Below, one piece after another: positions 8,590-16,409 of a stretch of 64,000 nt of DNA. Position numbers and translations under genes: made by a program. The notes below the pieces were generated by a model that worked only from the letters and a program-made list of their open reading frames with translations, was not told where the DNA came from and did not search any database. Position 1 is the stretch's first letter. Each line of letters opens with the position of its first letter. Source of the stretch: Phycisphaeraceae bacterium (GTDB lineage Bacteria > Planctomycetota > Phycisphaerae > Phycisphaerales > UBA1924). Location: positions 1,736,001 through 1,800,000 of the forward strand of contig JACKHC010000001.1 of NCBI GenBank assembly GCA_020639235.1, written 5' to 3'.

Positions 8590-9603
8590 ATGATGCAAAT
8601 GTTCAAGAACCGTCGTTCGTCCAGCGGCTTCACGCTGGTCGAACTGCTGGTGGTGATCGCGATCATCGCCCTCCTCATCGGCATCCTGCTCCCGGCGCTC
8701 AGCCGAGCACGCCGGAACGCCCTCCAGGTCAAGGACATGGCCAATGTCCGCGGCGTCATGCAGGGCTTCATCACTTGGGCCAATGACAACGACCAGAACT
8801 ACCCCCTGCCTTCTCTCATCGACCTCAACAACGACTGCGAGAACTCGGGCCCCACGAGCACTTCCAAAAACCGCACCGGCGCGATCATGTCCCTCATGAT
8901 CTTCGCCAAGATCCTCACGCCCGAGATGATGGTCGCTCCCTCCGAGCCCGGCCTCATCCGAATCAAGGAGGATTACCAGTACATCGACCCCAGCGCGGCC
9001 AACATCCCCCAGAAGGCCACCTATGACCCGAAGTTCTACGGCTCGGTTAAGGACCTGAACGCAATCAACGCCGTCCCCGGTGGCGGCACGATCACCGTGG
9101 CCAACAACTCCTACGCCCACATCCCGCCCGTCGGCCAGCGCCGCTCGCAGTGGACCTTCAACGTCTCCTCCTCGACCGCTGTGCTCGGTAATCGCGGGCC
9201 TGTTTACCAGCAGACCGCCACGCCCCCCGCGGGCATGAGCTGGGACCTCGATACTGGCGCCGTCGGCCAGGGCTCTGACTCCATCCGCGTGCACGGCACC
9301 GGCACCCGGTGGGCCGGCAACATCGCCTTCGGCGACAACCACGCCGAATTCTTCACCAACGTCGATCCCGAGAGCGTCACCTTCATCGACCGCCAGACCA
9401 GCGGCCCGAACAACCCCATCAACCAGCAGGACAACCTGTTCGTCGATGAGACCAACGAAGGCACCATGGCCAACGCCATCGCTTCCCGCCGCAACGCGCT
9501 GCTCCGAGTCGTCTCTCAGGGACTCTCGACCTCTCAGGCCATCGGCACCAACGACCTCCGCTACACCAGCAACTACATCTGGGTCGACAACGAGCCCGGC
9601 TAA
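8590..9603 (+). CDS. Type IV prepilin-like protein (first of a tandem pair)
   Basis: 337 residues from ATG 8590, with GGAG seven bases upstream. The leader ends at G13, followed by FTLVELLVVIAIIALLIG, a textbook prepilin-peptidase site with Glu at +5 and the hydrophobic assembly helix. The large C-terminal domain ends with a planctomycete-type H-X13-DNH motif (HGTGTRW to FGDNHAEFF) related to the H-X9-DG domain of prepilin-like proteins. It is probably a secreted pseudopilin or surface protein processed by PilD. The last residues (SNYIWVDNEPG) match the end of its downstream paralogue. Confidence 0.87.
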   Translation: MMQMFKNRRSSSGFTLVELLVVIAIIALLIGILLPALSRARRNALQVKDMANVRGVMQGFITWANDNDQNYPLPSLIDLNNDCENSGPTSTSKNRTGAIMSLMIFAKILTPEMMVAPSEPGLIRIKEDYQYIDPSAANIPQKATYDPKFYGSVKDLNAINAVPGGGTITVANNSYAHIPPVGQRRSQWTFNVSSSTAVLGNRGPVYQQTATPPAGMSWDLDTGAVGQGSDSIRVHGTGTRWAGNIAFGDNHAEFFTNVDPESVTFIDRQTSGPNNPINQQDNLFVDETNEGTMANAIASRRNALLRVVSQGLSTSQAIGTNDLRYTSNYIWVDNEPG

Positions 9604-9612
9604 GCATATTTC

Positions 9613-9667
9613 GCGGCTCTAAGCCGCATTCTTGATCTCCACGGGACGCCCGGTGAAACCGCCGGGC
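9613..9667 (+). other. Two hairpins between the prepilin genes
   Basis: GCGGCT (9613-9618), loop CTA, AGCCGC (9622-9627); then GCCCGG (9648-9653), loop of eight, CCGGGC (9662-9667). Neither is followed by a clean T-run, so they may be partial terminators or RNA-stability elements that set the ratio of the two prepilins. Confidence 0.4.
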
Positions 9668-9726
9668 CTCCCTTTCCGTATGGCGGAATAACAGCGTATT
9701 CACCCCTCAGCGGGAGGACCCGAGTC

Positions 9727-10743
9727 ATGATGAACTTCAAAAAGCGCGGCTTCACCCTCGTGGAGCTTCTGGTGGTTATCTCCATCATCGCGCTCCTGAT
9801 CGGTCTGCTGCTTCCGGCGCTCGCACGAGCCCGACGCGGCGCGTGGCAGCTCAAGGACGGCGCCAATGTCCGGGCCATCCATCAGGGCCTTGTCGGCTTC
9901 GCGCAGGACCACAAAGAGTCGTACCCTGTGCCCTCGGTTCTCGACGCCAACGACGACACCGAAGCCGCGACCAACGCCAAGGACCGCTCCGGCAACATCT
10001 TCTCGGTGCTTCTCTACGCCAAGATCCTCGATCCGGATGTGCTCGTGAGCCCCGCCGAGGCCGGCCCGATCCAGAAGATCACCGACGCCGAGTATGACTA
10101 CTCGACCCCCGACTCCGCCGTTGATCCCTTCAACGCGCTCTGGGACCCCAACTTCAAGGGCTCGCCCCTCGATCACACCTTCACCACCATCACCAATCCC
10201 GCGCCGCTCTGGAATCAGCCCATCGGCCACTGCTCCTTCGCCCACTCGGCGATCTTCAACAACCGCCGCGAGTACTGGGGCACCACCCAGAACCTCGGCA
10301 CCATCGCCATAGTCGGCAACCGCGGCCCCGTCTATCAGAACGGCGGCAGCAACGCCGGCCAGCTCGCCCCCAACCAGGAAGAGTGGCTCCTCCAGCCCGG
10401 CACAACCGGAACCGAGTCCGCCACCCTCCTCATTCACGGCAATAAGAACTCGTGGTCCGGCAACGTCGGCTACAACGACGGCCACACCACCTTCGAGAAC
10501 AGCGCCTCCGTCAAGGGCCTCTCCGTCCGCTACAACGCCGCCCGCACCGAGGCCGACAACCTCTTCGTCAATGAGCGCGAGCTCTCGCCCAACGGTCAGG
10601 GCACCGCGGTCTTCCGCCGCACCAACGCCTACCTCCGAATCTGGATGCAGGGCACCGACCTTCTTGGTGCCGGTCCGCTCAATAGCCCCACCCCGTACGA
10701 TCCCAGCGGCCCCAGCGGCTATGTCTGGGTCGACGGCATCTAA
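9727..10743 (+). CDS. Type IV prepilin-like protein (second of a tandem pair)
   Basis: 338 residues with a strong GGGAGGA ribosome-binding site before ATG 9727. The leader is eight residues (MMNFKKRG), then FTLVELLVVISIIALLIG. It shares with its upstream neighbour the blocks LLPALARARR, LKDGANVRAIHQG, YAKILDPDVLVSPAEAGPI, GNRGPVYQ, HGNKNSWSGNVGYNDGHTTF, DNLFVNERE and the YVWVD end. The two are clear paralogues that have diverged along most of their length. A strong terminator follows. It is probably exported and processed like a pseudopilin; the partner secretion genes are not in the window. Confidence 0.87.
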   Translation: MMNFKKRGFTLVELLVVISIIALLIGLLLPALARARRGAWQLKDGANVRAIHQGLVGFAQDHKESYPVPSVLDANDDTEAATNAKDRSGNIFSVLLYAKILDPDVLVSPAEAGPIQKITDAEYDYSTPDSAVDPFNALWDPNFKGSPLDHTFTTITNPAPLWNQPIGHCSFAHSAIFNNRREYWGTTQNLGTIAIVGNRGPVYQNGGSNAGQLAPNQEEWLLQPGTTGTESATLLIHGNKNSWSGNVGYNDGHTTFENSASVKGLSVRYNAARTEADNLFVNERELSPNGQGTAVFRRTNAYLRIWMQGTDLLGAGPLNSPTPYDPSGPSGYVWVDGI

Positions 10744-10783
10744 CGCCCCCGGGCCTACCTTCGCCCATCAATGACGCACACCC

Positions 10784-10813
10784 AAAGGGCCGCCCATTTC
10801 GGGCGGCCCTTTT
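10784..10813 (+). terminator. Rho-independent terminator of the prepilin pair
   Basis: Perfect 12-bp stem: AAAGGGCCGCCC (10784-10795), loop ATTTC, GGGCGGCCCTTT (10801-10812), running into TTTTC. It separates the prepilin unit from miaB. Confidence 0.92.
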
Positions 10814-10850
10814 CATTCAACTCAACCCAGCGCATACACTCTCTGCCCCG

Positions 10851-12455
10851 ATGAACCGCAAGACCGTCTATCTCGAAACCTTCGGCTGCCAGATGAACGA
10901 ACTGGACTCACAGCTCGTCATGGGAGAACTCCGCCGGCTGGGGTACGACGAGTCATCCGATCCCGAACGCGCCGACATCCTCCTCTACAACACCTGCTCC
11001 GTCCGCGACAACGCGGAACAGAAAGTCCGTTCCCGACTCGGCGAACTCCGCATCCGAAAGGAGTCCGACCCCGACATCGTCGTCGCGGTCCTCGGATGCA
11101 TGGCCGAGCGCGACGGCGCGGACATGCTCAAACGCTTCCCGGTCGTCGATGTCCTCTGCGGCCCGGCCGAACTCGACAAACTCCCCGCCCTCCTCGACAA
11201 CGCCGCCCGCACCGGCTCCGGCGCTCAGATCGCCCTCCAGGGCGACGCATCCCGCCGCTCCGCCACACTCGCGGCCGCGCAGGACTCACTCGAGATGCTC
11301 GACCTCTCCCGGGCCGTTTCGCCGCACGATCACGACGGCTCGGCCTATGTCCGCATCACGCGCGGGTGCAACAAGTTCTGCACCTATTGCGTCGTCCCGC
11401 ACACGCGCGGCGCCGAGATCCACCGCCCACCCGATCACATCGTCGATGAATGCAAGCGGCTCGCCGACGCCGGCGTCGTCGAGGTCACGCTCCTCGGGCA
11501 AACGGTCAATCACTACCGCTACGAACACGGCGCCGCGATCACGCTGGGCGGCATCGAACAACCCCAGAAGGGCCGGTCCTACCAGGGAGGCCATCGGCGT
11601 GACCCGTTCGCCGGCACAACCACCACGACCTTCGCCGACCTGCTCAAACGCATCCACGACGAGGTCCCCGCCATCCAGCGTCTCCGCTTTGTCACCTCCT
11701 ACCCGCGCGACTTCGGCGACGATGTCCTCGAAGTCATCCGCGACTCACCGCGCATCTGCCGATACCTCCACATCCCGGCGCAGAGCGGATCCGACGCCGT
11801 CCTCAAGCGCATGAACCGCGGCTACACCGTCGCCGAGTATCTCGACTTCATCGATCGCGCCCGCGCCTTCCTCGATCAACCCGAAATCGGCAGGCCCCTG
11901 ATGCTCGCAGGCGACATCATCGCCGGCTTCTGCGGCGAGACCGAAGAAGACCACAATGCCACCCGCGCCCTCCTTGAGCGCGCGCAATACAAGAACTGCT
12001 TCATCTTCAAATACTCCCCCCGCCCCGGCACAACCGCCTACGACCGCCTGCCCGACGATGTGCCCGAAGACGTCAAACGCCGCCGATGCAACGACCTCCT
12101 GGCGCTCCAGCAATCCATCTCCGACACGATCTCCCGCGCCCAGATCGGTCGCACGCTCGAAGTCTTTGTTCAGGGCGTCTCCCAGCGCGAGCGCAAGCGC
12201 CAGAAGGCATCGGCCGGTGGGAGCATCGCGCTCACAGTGGGGGGGCGACCCGCAAACGAAACCCGAGTGGTCGAGAAGCCCACGGAGTCCATCCAGATGA
12301 CCGGCCGCACCGAGGGCGATCTCATCGTCGTCTTCGACTGCCCGGCCGACGCCTCGCCCGCCGAACTCATCGGCAGAACGCTCCCCATCCGAATCGACTC
12401 CGCCTCCACGCTCACCATGTCCGGCACATTGGCATCGCGTTCCGCTGCTTATTGA
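10851..12455 (+). CDS. miaB: tRNA-2-methylthio-N6-dimethylallyladenosine synthase MiaB
   Basis: 534 residues. It adds a methylthio group to C2 of i6A37 in tRNAs, using two Fe-S clusters. The N-terminal UPF0004 domain has C13 (FGCQMNELDS), C49 (NTCSVRDNAEQK) and C83 (GCMAER). The radical-SAM cluster cysteines are C173, C177 and C180 in GCNKFCTYCVVPHTRG. The TRAM domain occupies the C-terminus. The protein is about 80 residues longer than E. coli MiaB. One insertion of about 40 residues follows LLGQTVNHY (Gly/Thr-rich, QPQKGRSYQGGHRR and on), and the TRAM domain has another around QRERKRQKASAGG. Confidence 0.93.
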   Translation: MNRKTVYLETFGCQMNELDSQLVMGELRRLGYDESSDPERADILLYNTCSVRDNAEQKVRSRLGELRIRKESDPDIVVAVLGCMAERDGADMLKRFPVVDVLCGPAELDKLPALLDNAARTGSGAQIALQGDASRRSATLAAAQDSLEMLDLSRAVSPHDHDGSAYVRITRGCNKFCTYCVVPHTRGAEIHRPPDHIVDECKRLADAGVVEVTLLGQTVNHYRYEHGAAITLGGIEQPQKGRSYQGGHRRDPFAGTTTTTFADLLKRIHDEVPAIQRLRFVTSYPRDFGDDVLEVIRDSPRICRYLHIPAQSGSDAVLKRMNRGYTVAEYLDFIDRARAFLDQPEIGRPLMLAGDIIAGFCGETEEDHNATRALLERAQYKNCFIFKYSPRPGTTAYDRLPDDVPEDVKRRRCNDLLALQQSISDTISRAQIGRTLEVFVQGVSQRERKRQKASAGGSIALTVGGRPANETRVVEKPTESIQMTGRTEGDLIVVFDCPADASPAELIGRTLPIRIDSASTLTMSGTLASRSAAY

Positions 12456-12519
12456 CGAAGTCACATGCGGTGCCGCGCGTGGCTGCGTGCCATGAGCAGG
12501 TCGCAGTCATCCCCGTGAC

Positions 12520-14013
12520 TCACCCACCGATCGCGGGCCGCGCCGTCGTGCGCTCAAGGTACTCATCCGCCATCAGCACAATCTTCTCCTCCAGCGCGCG
12601 CACATTGCTCAGCGCGATCGAACTCGGCTTGTCGTTCGAGATGATCGAGAAGATCAGCGTCCGATCCGTATCCGGATCGATCAGGTACCCGCTCAGCGCC
12701 GACACGCCCGTCAGGTACCCCGTCTTGGCGTACATGTCGTTGCGGGGCGACTTCTGACGGAAACGCTTCTCGAGCGTCCCGTCCTTCTTGGGTGTCGCGA
12801 GCGACCCGATGAACGCATCGCGCAACAAAGTGTCTTCCTTCATCGCCGCGAGCCACTCCGTCATCGCGCGAGGCGTCACCCGATTCTCCCGGCTCATCCC
12901 CGATCCGTCCGCCACGATAAACGTATGACCCGTCGAGGGCCCGAGCGTCTCCTGCAACTGCATCCGAACCACCGCGGCACCCGTCCTCCACGAGCCCGGA
13001 GTCCCCGTCACCTCCTGCCCGATCCGCTTCATCATGCACTCGGCGTACAGGTTGTACGAGTCCGTATTGCAGCGCTCCAGCACCGTCCGCATCTCCGTCC
13101 GCACCGAGTGCACCGTCGCCGTCTTGGAAAAGTCCTCCGTCGCGTCCGCGAGCCGCACGACCTCCGGCTCAATCCCAATCGTCGCCATCCGCGTCGCCAG
13201 CATCCGCCCGAACACCCCCGGATTCTCGTGCAGGGCCACATCCACGCCCGTCGATCCCGACCGCGTGTCGCCGTTGAATGTGATGTCGTTCGAGTTCAGC
13301 CCCCGCGCCGCCCACGCCGTCTGCTGACCCTTCGAGATCGAACGCCCCCGATTGCGAATCTCAAGCCACGGGCTCTCCGGCTCCGTGCGCAGCACCGGCG
13401 GCTGCCCATCCGCGCTCGGCTTCGCGAAGATCGTCAGGATGTTCGTGTGGAAGTTCACGCCCGCCACTTCCGCGCAATACCAACGATTCAACTGCGCCGT
13501 CGGCCACGTCGGGTGCACATACTCCCGATCGAACACCCGATCATCGATCACCAACTCCCCGCCCTTCTTGAAACCCGCATCGCGCAGCGCCTTCGCCCAG
13601 ATGTCGAGCAAGTCCTCCGCCGAGATGCCCATCTCCTCGAGCAGTTTCGGATCGCCGAACGCCGGGTCACCCGATCCGATCACCACCGCGCGGTTGCCGG
13701 CGGCATCGAAGTTCAACCTCGTCACGAACTCAAAGTCCGGACCCAGCACCCGCAGCGCCGCGCCGCTCGTCACCACCTTCATGTTCGACGCCGGGATGTA
13801 CGACTGATCCGCGTTCACCTCCGCCAGCACCCGCTGCGTGCCCGCATCAATGACGATCGCCCCCATCTTCGTCGCCCCGATCCCCGAGTCTCGGAACAGC
13901 GCCTCGATCGCGTTCTGCAGCGGCTGCGCCGAAGCGCTCCCCGCCACCGCCAGCACGCCGACCAATGCCGCCAACCCGACCCCGACCCGATCCAGCACGC
14001 GCGACAACGCCAT
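12520..14013 (-). CDS. dacB: D-alanyl-D-alanine carboxypeptidase/endopeptidase (PBP4, peptidase S13)
   Basis: 497 residues from ATG 14013, which has GGAGGG just upstream; in-frame sequence further upstream overlaps the next gene's promoter region. A Sec signal peptide ends near ASAQ (residue about 29). The three penicilloyl-serine motifs are SNMK (in YIPASNMKVVTSG), DGSGMSREN (the SxN-type motif region) and KTG (in YAKTGYLTGVSALSGYL). It should trim or cleave peptidoglycan cross-bridges in the periplasm, which fits the presence of peptidoglycan in planctomycetes. It is convergent with miaB and divergent from the tRNA-binding protein gene. Confidence 0.92.
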   Translation of the reverse strand: MALSRVLDRVGVGLAALVGVLAVAGSASAQPLQNAIEALFRDSGIGATKMGAIVIDAGTQRVLAEVNADQSYIPASNMKVVTSGAALRVLGPDFEFVTRLNFDAAGNRAVVIGSGDPAFGDPKLLEEMGISAEDLLDIWAKALRDAGFKKGGELVIDDRVFDREYVHPTWPTAQLNRWYCAEVAGVNFHTNILTIFAKPSADGQPPVLRTEPESPWLEIRNRGRSISKGQQTAWAARGLNSNDITFNGDTRSGSTGVDVALHENPGVFGRMLATRMATIGIEPEVVRLADATEDFSKTATVHSVRTEMRTVLERCNTDSYNLYAECMMKRIGQEVTGTPGSWRTGAAVVRMQLQETLGPSTGHTFIVADGSGMSRENRVTPRAMTEWLAAMKEDTLLRDAFIGSLATPKKDGTLEKRFRQKSPRNDMYAKTGYLTGVSALSGYLIDPDTDRTLIFSIISNDKPSSIALSNVRALEEKIVLMADEYLERTTARPAIGG

Positions 14014-14148
14014 CCGTTTCCCTCCGTGGGCTTCGAGTGTGTGTTCCGTCAGGTCAAGGGTATCGGCAGCCAGCCCGCCGATCCTGCAAACCCCGCCGAT
14101 TCCCGCCGTGTACACTCTCCGCCCCCCTTCACACCCAAGGAGCCGCCC

Positions 14149-14511
14149 GTGTCTGAGCCGAAGCCCATGATCGAGTTCGCCGACTTCGCCAAGGTCGACC
14201 TCCGCGTCGCGAAAATCATCCAGGCCGAGGACCACCCCAACGCCGACAAACTCCTCCGCCTCCAGGTCGACGACGGCTCCGGCACCCCCCGCCAGATCTG
14301 CGCGGGAATCAAGGGCCAATACAGCCCCGCCGACCTCGTCGGCAAGTCCATCGTCATCGTCGCCAACCTCGCCCCCCGCGTCATCCGAGGCGAAGAATCA
14401 CGGGGCATGCTCCTGGCCGCCTCTGACGCACCCAAGGACGGAGGCGGGGAGCGGCATGTCATCGTCCTCACTCCGATGAGCGAGATCGCCCCCGGCTCGA
14501 TGGTCAGTTAG
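14149..14511 (+). CDS. tRNA-binding domain protein (CsaA / MetRS beta-like)
   Basis: 120 residues from GTG 14149, chosen because AAGGAG lies six bases upstream; ATG 14167 is the alternative. The whole protein is one EMAPII/Trbp111-type OB fold: FAKVDLRVAKIIQAEDHPNA, then LQVDDGSG, RQICAGIKGQYSPADLVGKS and VANLAPRVIRGEESRGMLLA. Family members bind tRNA elbows as free dimers or as the C-terminal part of methionyl-tRNA synthetase. The free-standing form here could serve as a tRNA chaperone or a separate MetRS partner. Confidence 0.88.
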   Translation: MSEPKPMIEFADFAKVDLRVAKIIQAEDHPNADKLLRLQVDDGSGTPRQICAGIKGQYSPADLVGKSIVIVANLAPRVIRGEESRGMLLAASDAPKDGGGERHVIVLTPMSEIAPGSMVS

Positions 14512-14539
14512 TAAGAGAACTTCGGTTCCAGCTGTGGGT

Positions 14540-15205
14540 TCACCAAGGGAAGGACTCGTATTCGTTCGGATGACTCGCGTAGAAGGTGTGACCGCACTTC
14601 GGGCATCGCCCACGACAGGAAACCGATCGAAACAGTTGACCACACTTGGGACAAGGCCGTTCTCGATTGGCCCACTGTGCATTCAGACGAGCAACCGCTT
14701 CAGCGTGTCTGTGCTGTCTGGACTCGGCATCGAGTCCGTCAGCTTTCAACTGCAAAATAGCTTGGGCATAAGTTCGAATTGATGGGCGATTTGCGATGAT
14801 GTACTCGCGAATCAGACTCCATACTGGTTCCGCTTGATCGTACCTCTGGTCGTACTTGTGTGACTCTGAATCACGGTCAGATGGGAGCTTATAGTGACGG
14901 ACTATCAAACCGTGACTCCGAGGCCCGAGATTCTCCTCAGTAACTGTGCAGATGTTCAGAAACTCCCGTACTACCGAGGCCGCATTCGGAGCCCCAATCT
15001 CTGTCAATGCCGCGGGTGCATTCTCAGCAAAGTGCTTACTCGGGTTGACGAGGTATTGTCGAAAACCTCCATTCATTACCTGAACATCAAGGTCCGCGGC
15101 ACATATCACCGTAAACTCCTCGGCCGTAATTCCATCGGGTCCGAAGGCGCCAAAGAGGCATCGAGCCGCCATTGAGGCGTTTGCAGGTGAGTCCTCGTCA
15201 ACCAT
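14540..15205 (-). CDS. DUF4375 protein with C-terminal zinc ribbon
   Basis: 221 residues from ATG 15205. Residues about 30-140 match DUF4375 (DLDVQVMNGGFRQYLVNPSK is the recognisable core), the family of the neisserial DNA-mimic protein DMP19. Residues 185-204 form a zinc ribbon with CPKCG twice (C185, C188, C201, C204). This added ribbon is not part of the usual DUF4375 protein. The gene looks lower in GC than its neighbours, which suggests it was acquired. The function is unknown. Confidence 0.7.
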   Translation of the reverse strand: MVDEDSPANASMAARCLFGAFGPDGITAEEFTVICAADLDVQVMNGGFRQYLVNPSKHFAENAPAALTEIGAPNAASVVREFLNICTVTEENLGPRSHGLIVRHYKLPSDRDSESHKYDQRYDQAEPVWSLIREYIIANRPSIRTYAQAILQLKADGLDAESRQHRHAEAVARLNAQWANRERPCPKCGQLFRSVSCRGRCPKCGHTFYASHPNEYESFPW

Positions 15206-15274
15206 AATCAATCTCTGATTTCAACACTCTGACCAGGTCGTCACGAACCTGTGCCCGCCCAACTCCGATCGCCA

Positions 15275-15814
15275 TCACTCAACAATCAGCCGCGCCCGCA
15301 GCTCATCAATCGACCAACCCGAAACACTCGCGGGAACCCTCACCAGCCGCACCCGCGCCGCTTCCAGCGCCCGGTCGACAAACCCGTCACGTTCCTGCCG
15401 CTTCTCTGACTGATGGGATCTGTCGTCGAGCTCGACGACGGCGATCGTCGAGAAGGTCACCGGGTGGCACAGCACATAATCCACCGTCTTGCGATCGATC
15501 TTGTTCCGCCACTTCTGCCAGTCAGGAGTCTTCGAACGAATCGTAATCACACTCCCGAGCGGCACCTGTGCAAACACAACGGCCCTGTCGCCGATGGCCT
15601 TCTGCATCGTCTTGTAGAAATCGATCTCGCCCCGTGTCATCAGCGGCGATTGCACATACGGCAGAGCACCTTCGCCTTCAGACGGCTCCAGCGCGGCCGC
15701 GACCTGCTTCCCCCCCGACTTCATCAGGATGCTCGCAACATATAGACCAATGCCTGCAATCAATACGACCGCAACGACTAATAGGAGTTGTCCCATCGCA
15801 TGAGCATAAAACAT
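15275..15814 (-). CDS. Membrane-anchored DUF2726 protein
   Basis: 179 residues from ATG 15814; ATG 15796 is possible and neither has a clear ribosome-binding site. Residues about 8-30 form one transmembrane helix (LLLVVAVVLIAGIGLYVASI). The rest is a DUF2726 domain: PLMTRGEIDFYKTMQKAI, then KTVDYVLCHPVTFSTIAVVE, LDDRSH and the late DGFVDRALEAARVRLVRVPA. The fold is related to restriction-endonuclease-like nucleases, but nuclease activity is not shown for the family. It follows the DUF4375 gene on the same strand across a 69-base gap. Confidence 0.78.
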   Translation of the reverse strand: MFYAHAMGQLLLVVAVVLIAGIGLYVASILMKSGGKQVAAALEPSEGEGALPYVQSPLMTRGEIDFYKTMQKAIGDRAVVFAQVPLGSVITIRSKTPDWQKWRNKIDRKTVDYVLCHPVTFSTIAVVELDDRSHQSEKRQERDGFVDRALEAARVRLVRVPASVSGWSIDELRARLIVE

Positions 15815-15869
15815 CGCATCGCCGCTTCACACCCCCCCGAGCATGTGGTGCAGCGTTCCAGCGCCGCAT

Positions 15870-16409
15870 CTAACAACGCCCCGCCCGCCCAACCCCCATC
15901 GCCCACTCCGGCGCAGCAAAGCGAATCCGCCCGTCAATCACGCCCTTCGTGGGCATGAATTTGAACTTCGACGCCGCACCCACCTCCGTGAACCGGTCCC
16001 ACGGCACGCTCACCACCCGCGCCCCGACCACCCGCATCATCGAGAACGGAATCATGTGCAGATAGTTTGCGTCCGCGGCCAGCGCGATGCAGTTGTTCAT
16101 GTTCCCGATCCGCCCGAGCGTCACCGACTGACCCAGCTTCACCACCGCGTCCGTCCGCTGCGGCATCGCCGGGAACCGCCGCTCCCACGGCTTCCACATG
16201 ATCATAGTGATCAACCAGAACGCCGCGAGAGGAATCCCGACCACCGCCGGCACGATCCACAGCGCCACGCCCGGCTGCAGCGCCAGCGCGATCGCACCCG
16301 CGATCGCAAAGTCCACACCCAGAATCACATACAGAAACACATCCGTGTTCATCCCGCCCGAAGGGTTGCGCAATCGCTCCCGCACGCTCGTCACCGTCTC
16401 ATCGCTCAT
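15870..16409 (-). CDS. Two-helix membrane protein downstream of uvrA
   Basis: 179 residues, not recognised. Residues about 25-45 and 50-70 are hydrophobic helices (VFLYVILGVDFAIAGAIALA and LWIVPAVVGIPLAAFWLITM). The remaining C-terminal region (YLHMIPFSMMRVVGARVVSV and on) is soluble and might be a PH-like domain, by analogy with other two-helix membrane proteins. Its ATG overlaps the uvrA stop codon (ATGA, 16406-16409), so the two are translationally coupled, though no functional link to repair is evident. Confidence 0.7.
   Translation of the reverse strand: MSDETVTSVRERLRNPSGGMNTDVFLYVILGVDFAIAGAIALALQPGVALWIVPAVVGIPLAAFWLITMIMWKPWERRFPAMPQRTDAVVKLGQSVTLGRIGNMNNCIALAADANYLHMIPFSMMRVVGARVVSVPWDRFTEVGAASKFKFMPTKGVIDGRIRFAAPEWAMGVGRAGRC

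Noticed and set aside
12925..14148. Long N-terminal extension of the tRNA-binding protein frame
   Set aside because: It is antisense to dacB; the real start is GTG 14149 with AAGGAG upstream.
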